Below, piece by piece: positions 12,102 to 15,331 of a DNA stretch of 15,331 bases (the first letter of the stretch is position 1; the number at the start of each line of letters is the position of its first letter). The notes under the pieces were generated by a model. It saw only the letters and a list, made by a program, of their open reading frames with translations. It was not told the DNA's origin and ran no database searches. Made by a program: the position numbers and the translations under genes. The stretch comes from Pseudomonadota bacterium. Its GTDB lineage: Bacteria; Bdellovibrionota; Oligoflexia; Oligoflexales; Oligoflexaceae. The stretch spans positions 1-15,331 of the forward strand of contig JAKQGS010000156.1 of assembly GCA_029556045.1 (NCBI GenBank), in the 5' to 3' direction.

Positions 12102-14516
12102 ATGCCGAAGCCAGCCCGCGATCGGAAGTTAAAAGTAGCCGCACTTCCAAAGACAGATGTTATTGCAGACTATAAAATCGGATTTATGAGCCGCCTTGCC
12201 AGCCTGATCGGCCGCAAGGAAGTGCTGTCGGGCAAAGCCAAATTCGGCATTTTTGGAGACGGCAAGGAAGTGGCCCAGTTGGCCATGGCGCGGGCATTCC
12301 GCCATGGGGACTGGCGTTCAGGTTATTACCGCGATCAGACCTTTATGTTTGCGCTGGGTGCCACGGATGTGCGGAAATTCTTTGCGCAACTTTATGCAGA
12401 CACCGATCTCGAGCATGAACCGGCATCCGGCGGTCGTCAGATGAACGGACATTTTGCCACCCGCTACCTGGATGAAAACGGTAACTGGCTCAATCAGCTG
12501 ATGATGCACAATACCTCAGCGGACGCCTCCCCCACCGGCTGCCAGATGGCGCGGGTGCTGGGTTTGGCTTATGCCTCCAAACTCTATCGCTCCAACAAAA
12601 AGTTGGCGGACAACTCGCAGTTTTCCGTCAAGGGCAACGAGGTGGCCTTTGCCACCATCGGCAACGCCAGCACCAGCGAGGGTATCTTTTGGGAAACCCT
12701 GAACGCAGCTGGCGTACTGGAAGTCCCCCTGGTGGTGTCGGTGTGGGATGATGACTACGGCATTTCCGTGCCCGCCAAATACCAGACCACCAAAGAGTCG
12801 ATCTCCCAGATCTGCGCCGGCTTTCAGAAGGAAGACGGCACCAATGGCTACGAGATATACAAGGTCGAGGGGTGGGACTATCCCAAACTGATGGAAACCT
12901 ATGCCACCGCCGTGGAAAAAGTGCGCAAAACCCACACCCCAGCCCTGATTCATGTGGTCGAGATGACTCAGCCGCAGGGACACTCCACCAGCGGCAGTCA
13001 CGAGCGATACAAAAGCAAGGAGCGTCTGGAGCTGGAAAACTCCCGGGACTGCCTGACCCGCATGCGGGATTGGATGATCCGGGAAGGAATCGCCAGCGCC
13101 GAGGAATTGGACAAGCTGGAAGACGCCGCCCGCGAAGAAGTGGAGCGGGAACGCAAACAGGCGTGGCAGGATTTTCTGGAGCCGATGCAACAGGAGCGCG
13201 ATCAATTGATCGGCATCCTTGAACGCGTCGCCGGGGAAGCCAACGATGGGGGCCCGCTTCGGACGGCCGTAGCCAGCCTCAAGCGTTTGCCCGCCCTGAA
13301 TCGTAAGGCCATCATTGCAACAGCCCGGCGGGCTCTGGTGGATCTGATCCACGATCAGCCGTCCATCAAAGAAGAATTGTTGCGCTTCATCGACAGCTAT
13401 AAGGCCACCTATCAGCATCGTTATAGCTCGCACCTCTTCATCGAAGGTGACCGCAGTGCTCTGAAGGTCCCTGCCGTCGCAGCCCATTACGATGCCAGCA
13501 GCGAGAGCATCGATGGACGATTGGTCATCCAACGTTGTTTCGACCACCACCTGGCGCAGGATCCCCGTTTGTTCATCATCGGTGAGGATGTGGGCCAATT
13601 GGGTGGGGTGAATCTGGAGTTTGAAGGCCTCAGTGAAAAACATGGGGATATCCGCGTCACGGATACCGGCATCCGCGAGGCCACCATCCTGGGACAGGGG
13701 ATCGGGGCTGCCATGCGGGGTTTGCGCCCCATCGTGGATATCCAGTATCTGGATTACCTGCTCTATGCCTTTCAGGTGATGAGCGACGACCTGGCCACCC
13801 TCCATTACCGCAGCGCGGGTGGGCAGGCGGCACCGGTGATCGTGCGCACCAAGGGGCACCGACTGGAGGGGATTTGGCACACCGGCTCTCCCATGGGCAC
13901 CATCATTCACGGCAGCCGCGGCATGCATGTGTGCGTGCCCCGCAATATGGTACAGGCTACCGGCCTCTATAATACTCTTTTGCAATCCGACGATCCCGCT
14001 CTGGTGATCGAAGTGTTGAACGGCTACCGCCTGAAGGAAACCGTTCCCACCAACCTGACCGACTTCTGCCTGCCGCTCGGCGTGCCGGAGATTCTGCGTC
14101 CGGGCAACGATGTCACCATCGTCACTTACGGCGCCTGCATCCGCATCGTTGAGGACGCCTGCAAGCTGCTAGAAAAAGTTGGCATCGATGCGGAAATCAT
14201 CGACGTGCAAACCCTGCTGCCATTCGACCGCCCTGCCATGATCCGCGCGTCGTTGGAAAAAACCAACGCCGTGATCTTTGTGGATGAAGACGTCCCCGGT
14301 GGCGCCTCAGCCTTCATGATGCGGGAGGTTCTGGAAAAACAAGAGGCCTATGAATTGCTGGACGCACCGCCCCGCACCGTGACCGCACAGGAGCATCGCA
14401 GCCCCTACGGATCCGACGGCGACTATTTTGCCAAACCCAATGCAGAAGATATCTTTGAAGCCACCTATGCGCTGATGCGTGAGCGGTTTCCCCATAAGTT
14501 TCCGTCCCTCACCTGA
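12102..14516 (+). CDS. Fused alpha-beta 2-oxoacid dehydrogenase E1 (branched-chain type)
   Basis: An 804-residue single chain joining the E1 alpha and E1 beta parts that are usually two proteins of about 330-400 residues each. The E1 uses thiamine diphosphate to decarboxylate a 2-oxoacid and acylate the lipoyl group of E2; the branched-chain (2-oxoisovalerate) type is most likely. The alpha half (about 1-330) has GYYRDQTFMFALG (74-86), the thiamine-binding region GNASTSEG (187-194) ending in WDDDYGIS (215-222), and the GHSTSGSHERYK loop (293-304). A charged helical linker (about 330-465) follows. The beta half has FIIGEDVGQLGG (491-502), then DTGIREATILGQGIGAA (521-537), GIWHTGSPMG (590-599) and FVDEDVPGGASAFM (726-739). 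The start follows AGGAG by 7 bases. No E2 or E3 gene is in the window. The GDG...NN motif appears as GNA...DD. Confidence 0.92.
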   Translation: MPKPARDRKLKVAALPKTDVIADYKIGFMSRLASLIGRKEVLSGKAKFGIFGDGKEVAQLAMARAFRHGDWRSGYYRDQTFMFALGATDVRKFFAQLYADTDLEHEPASGGRQMNGHFATRYLDENGNWLNQLMMHNTSADASPTGCQMARVLGLAYASKLYRSNKKLADNSQFSVKGNEVAFATIGNASTSEGIFWETLNAAGVLEVPLVVSVWDDDYGISVPAKYQTTKESISQICAGFQKEDGTNGYEIYKVEGWDYPKLMETYATAVEKVRKTHTPALIHVVEMTQPQGHSTSGSHERYKSKERLELENSRDCLTRMRDWMIREGIASAEELDKLEDAAREEVERERKQAWQDFLEPMQQERDQLIGILERVAGEANDGGPLRTAVASLKRLPALNRKAIIATARRALVDLIHDQPSIKEELLRFIDSYKATYQHRYSSHLFIEGDRSALKVPAVAAHYDASSESIDGRLVIQRCFDHHLAQDPRLFIIGEDVGQLGGVNLEFEGLSEKHGDIRVTDTGIREATILGQGIGAAMRGLRPIVDIQYLDYLLYAFQVMSDDLATLHYRSAGGQAAPVIVRTKGHRLEGIWHTGSPMGTIIHGSRGMHVCVPRNMVQATGLYNTLLQSDDPALVIEVLNGYRLKETVPTNLTDFCLPLGVPEILRPGNDVTIVTYGACIRIVEDACKLLEKVGIDAEIIDVQTLLPFDRPAMIRASLEKTNAVIFVDEDVPGGASAFMMREVLEKQEAYELLDAPPRTVTAQEHRSPYGSDGDYFAKPNAEDIFEATYALMRERFPHKFPSLT

Positions 14517-14529
14517 AGTGAGGGTTTTT
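14506..14529 (+). terminator. Rho-independent terminator overlapping the E1 stop codon
   Basis: CCCTCAC (14506-14512) pairs perfectly with GTGAGGG (14518-14524) around a CTGAA loop, followed by TTTTT (14525-14529). The E1 stop TGA (14514-14516) is in the loop, so termination begins within the coding sequence. It separates E1 from the SDR gene 44 bases later. Confidence 0.85.
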
Positions 14530-14572
14530 GAACCTTCCTCGGTGTATCGGAAGGGTTGGAGGATGCCACAAC

Positions 14573-15265
14573 ATGAAGACTTTTTTAATCACTGGCTGCA
14601 ACCGGGGCATTGGACTCGGACTGGCGAAATTGGTACTGCAAAACGGTCATCGGGTTATCGGCACCTGCCGCAATCCCGAAGGAGCCCGCGATCTGTGGGA
14701 GCTGGAGCAGGACTACGGTGGCCGCCTGCAAATCCTGACCATGGATGTCGCTGATGACACCAGTGTGCAAAAGGCTGCTGCCTCCCTGGCATCCGACACA
14801 ACCATTGATTATCTGATCAATAACGCAGGGGTTCTCAAACCCAACGACAGCAGTATCCATAAGCTGTCGGTCAAAGACATGGACCATACCCTGCGGGTCA
14901 ACACCCTGGGGCCGGTCCGCGTCACCCAGGCTTTTTTGCCATTCGTATTGAACGCTGACACACCGGTCATCGCTCACATCAGCAGCAAAGTAGGCTCTAT
15001 CGCAGACAATCAATCCGGCGGGTCCTATGGCTATCGCATGTCGAAGACCGCACTGAATATGTTTAACAAGTCCCTGTCGCTGGAATTGGCGGAAGCCATC
15101 TGTGTGGTGCTTCACCCTGGTTGGGTCAAAACTGATATGGGCGGAAGCGTGGCCCCCACCGAAATCGAGGATTCCGTGACGGGTCTTTACCGTGTCATCA
15201 TGGGACTTCAGACAAAAGATTCTGGGAAATTTTTTGATTTCCGGGGTGAGGTGATACCCTGGTGA
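14573..15265 (+). CDS. Short-chain dehydrogenase/reductase (SDR)
   Basis: A 230-residue classical SDR that uses NAD(P)H to reduce or oxidise a carbonyl/hydroxyl group. TGCNRGIG (7-14) is the cofactor Gly motif, DVAD (58-61) follows beta-3, NNAG (83-86) is the structural motif, Asn110 and Ser137/138 (HISSKVGS) precede the catalytic YRMSK (Tyr154, Lys158), and HPGWVKTDMGG (181-191) is the usual post-catalytic loop. Arg33 after beta-2 (TCRNPE) hints at NADPH preference. The frame opens at 14528, but the ATG at 14573 gives the normal SDR start MKTFLITG with GGAGG 10 bases upstream. The layout resembles the C-factor/carbonyl-reductase-like SDR group; substrate unknown. It lies after the E1 terminator, so it depends on read-through or on a weak promoter in the 44-base gap. 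The remaining 66 bases of the window carry no feature I can support. Confidence 0.9.
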   Translation: MKTFLITGCNRGIGLGLAKLVLQNGHRVIGTCRNPEGARDLWELEQDYGGRLQILTMDVADDTSVQKAAASLASDTTIDYLINNAGVLKPNDSSIHKLSVKDMDHTLRVNTLGPVRVTQAFLPFVLNADTPVIAHISSKVGSIADNQSGGSYGYRMSKTALNMFNKSLSLELAEAICVVLHPGWVKTDMGGSVAPTEIEDSVTGLYRVIMGLQTKDSGKFFDFRGEVIPW

Positions 15266-15331
15266 TCAACTCTATTTTCAATCCACTATTAGTCTAGGCC
15301 CTACTTCGTTAAGTCGGGGAGGGCAAGGCGC

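Noticed and set aside
12516..13985. 489-codon open frame on the minus strand
   Set aside because: It runs antisense to the E1 gene, whose motifs are certain; the open frame follows from the codon bias of E1 and has no recognisable domain, signal or ribosome binding site.
1..15331. CRISPR array, tRNA/rRNA, transposase or prophage genes
   Set aside because: No regularly spaced repeats, no cloverleaf-like or rRNA sequence, and no transposase or integrase motif was seen on either strand.

Overview
The window looks like chromosomal DNA from a free-living, moderately GC-rich Gram-negative bacterium. The evidence is a lipobox serine protease, several Sec-type signal peptides, a periplasmic protein with a CxxCH haem motif, and Shine-Dalgarno/sigma70-like signals. 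A single-chain alpha-beta E1 dehydrogenase, an ACAD9/VLCAD-type acyl-CoA dehydrogenase with a long C-terminal extension, an HNH protein with a helical N-terminal domain, and many orphan secreted proteins fit the Bdellovibrionota/Oligoflexia or neighbouring delta-like lineages. That placement is inference from gene content only.

Layout. 2-163 is the 3' end of mutS2 (Smr domain). 249-1300 is a two-gene unit: a CxxCH secreted protein overlapping a TfoX_N protein by one base. The TfoX stop interlocks with the stop of a convergent acyl-CoA dehydrogenase (1297-3045, minus). Then come a secreted trypsin-like lipoprotein protease (3221-3967, minus) with a good terminator, an orphan secreted protein (4088-4840, minus), a 12-TM MFS transporter (5068-6291, plus) and an orphan six-cysteine secreted protein (6592-7566, plus).

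7580-11870 is an accessory block, entirely on the minus strand. It holds a decayed copy of a secreted serine esterase (7580-7869), an HNH protein whose stop codon touches that pseudogene, a GNAT acetyltransferase, the intact esterase paralogue (9749-10423), an orphan secreted protein, and a higBA-type toxin-antitoxin pair behind a perfect 32-bp palindrome. From 11962 the window returns to metabolism: a leader rich in nested inverted repeats, the fused branched-chain-type 2-oxoacid dehydrogenase E1 (12102-14516), a terminator whose loop holds the E1 stop codon, and a short-chain dehydrogenase/reductase (14573-15265).

Function. Acyl-CoA dehydrogenase and the E1 component are both consistent with branched-chain and fatty-acid catabolism, but they are 9 kb apart with unrelated genes between, so no shared operon is claimed. 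I found no CRISPR array, tRNA, rRNA or insertion sequence, and no clearly new multi-gene system. The most interesting signals are the esterase pseudogene beside the HNH gene, the higBA operator, and several leader hairpins placed over ribosome binding sites.
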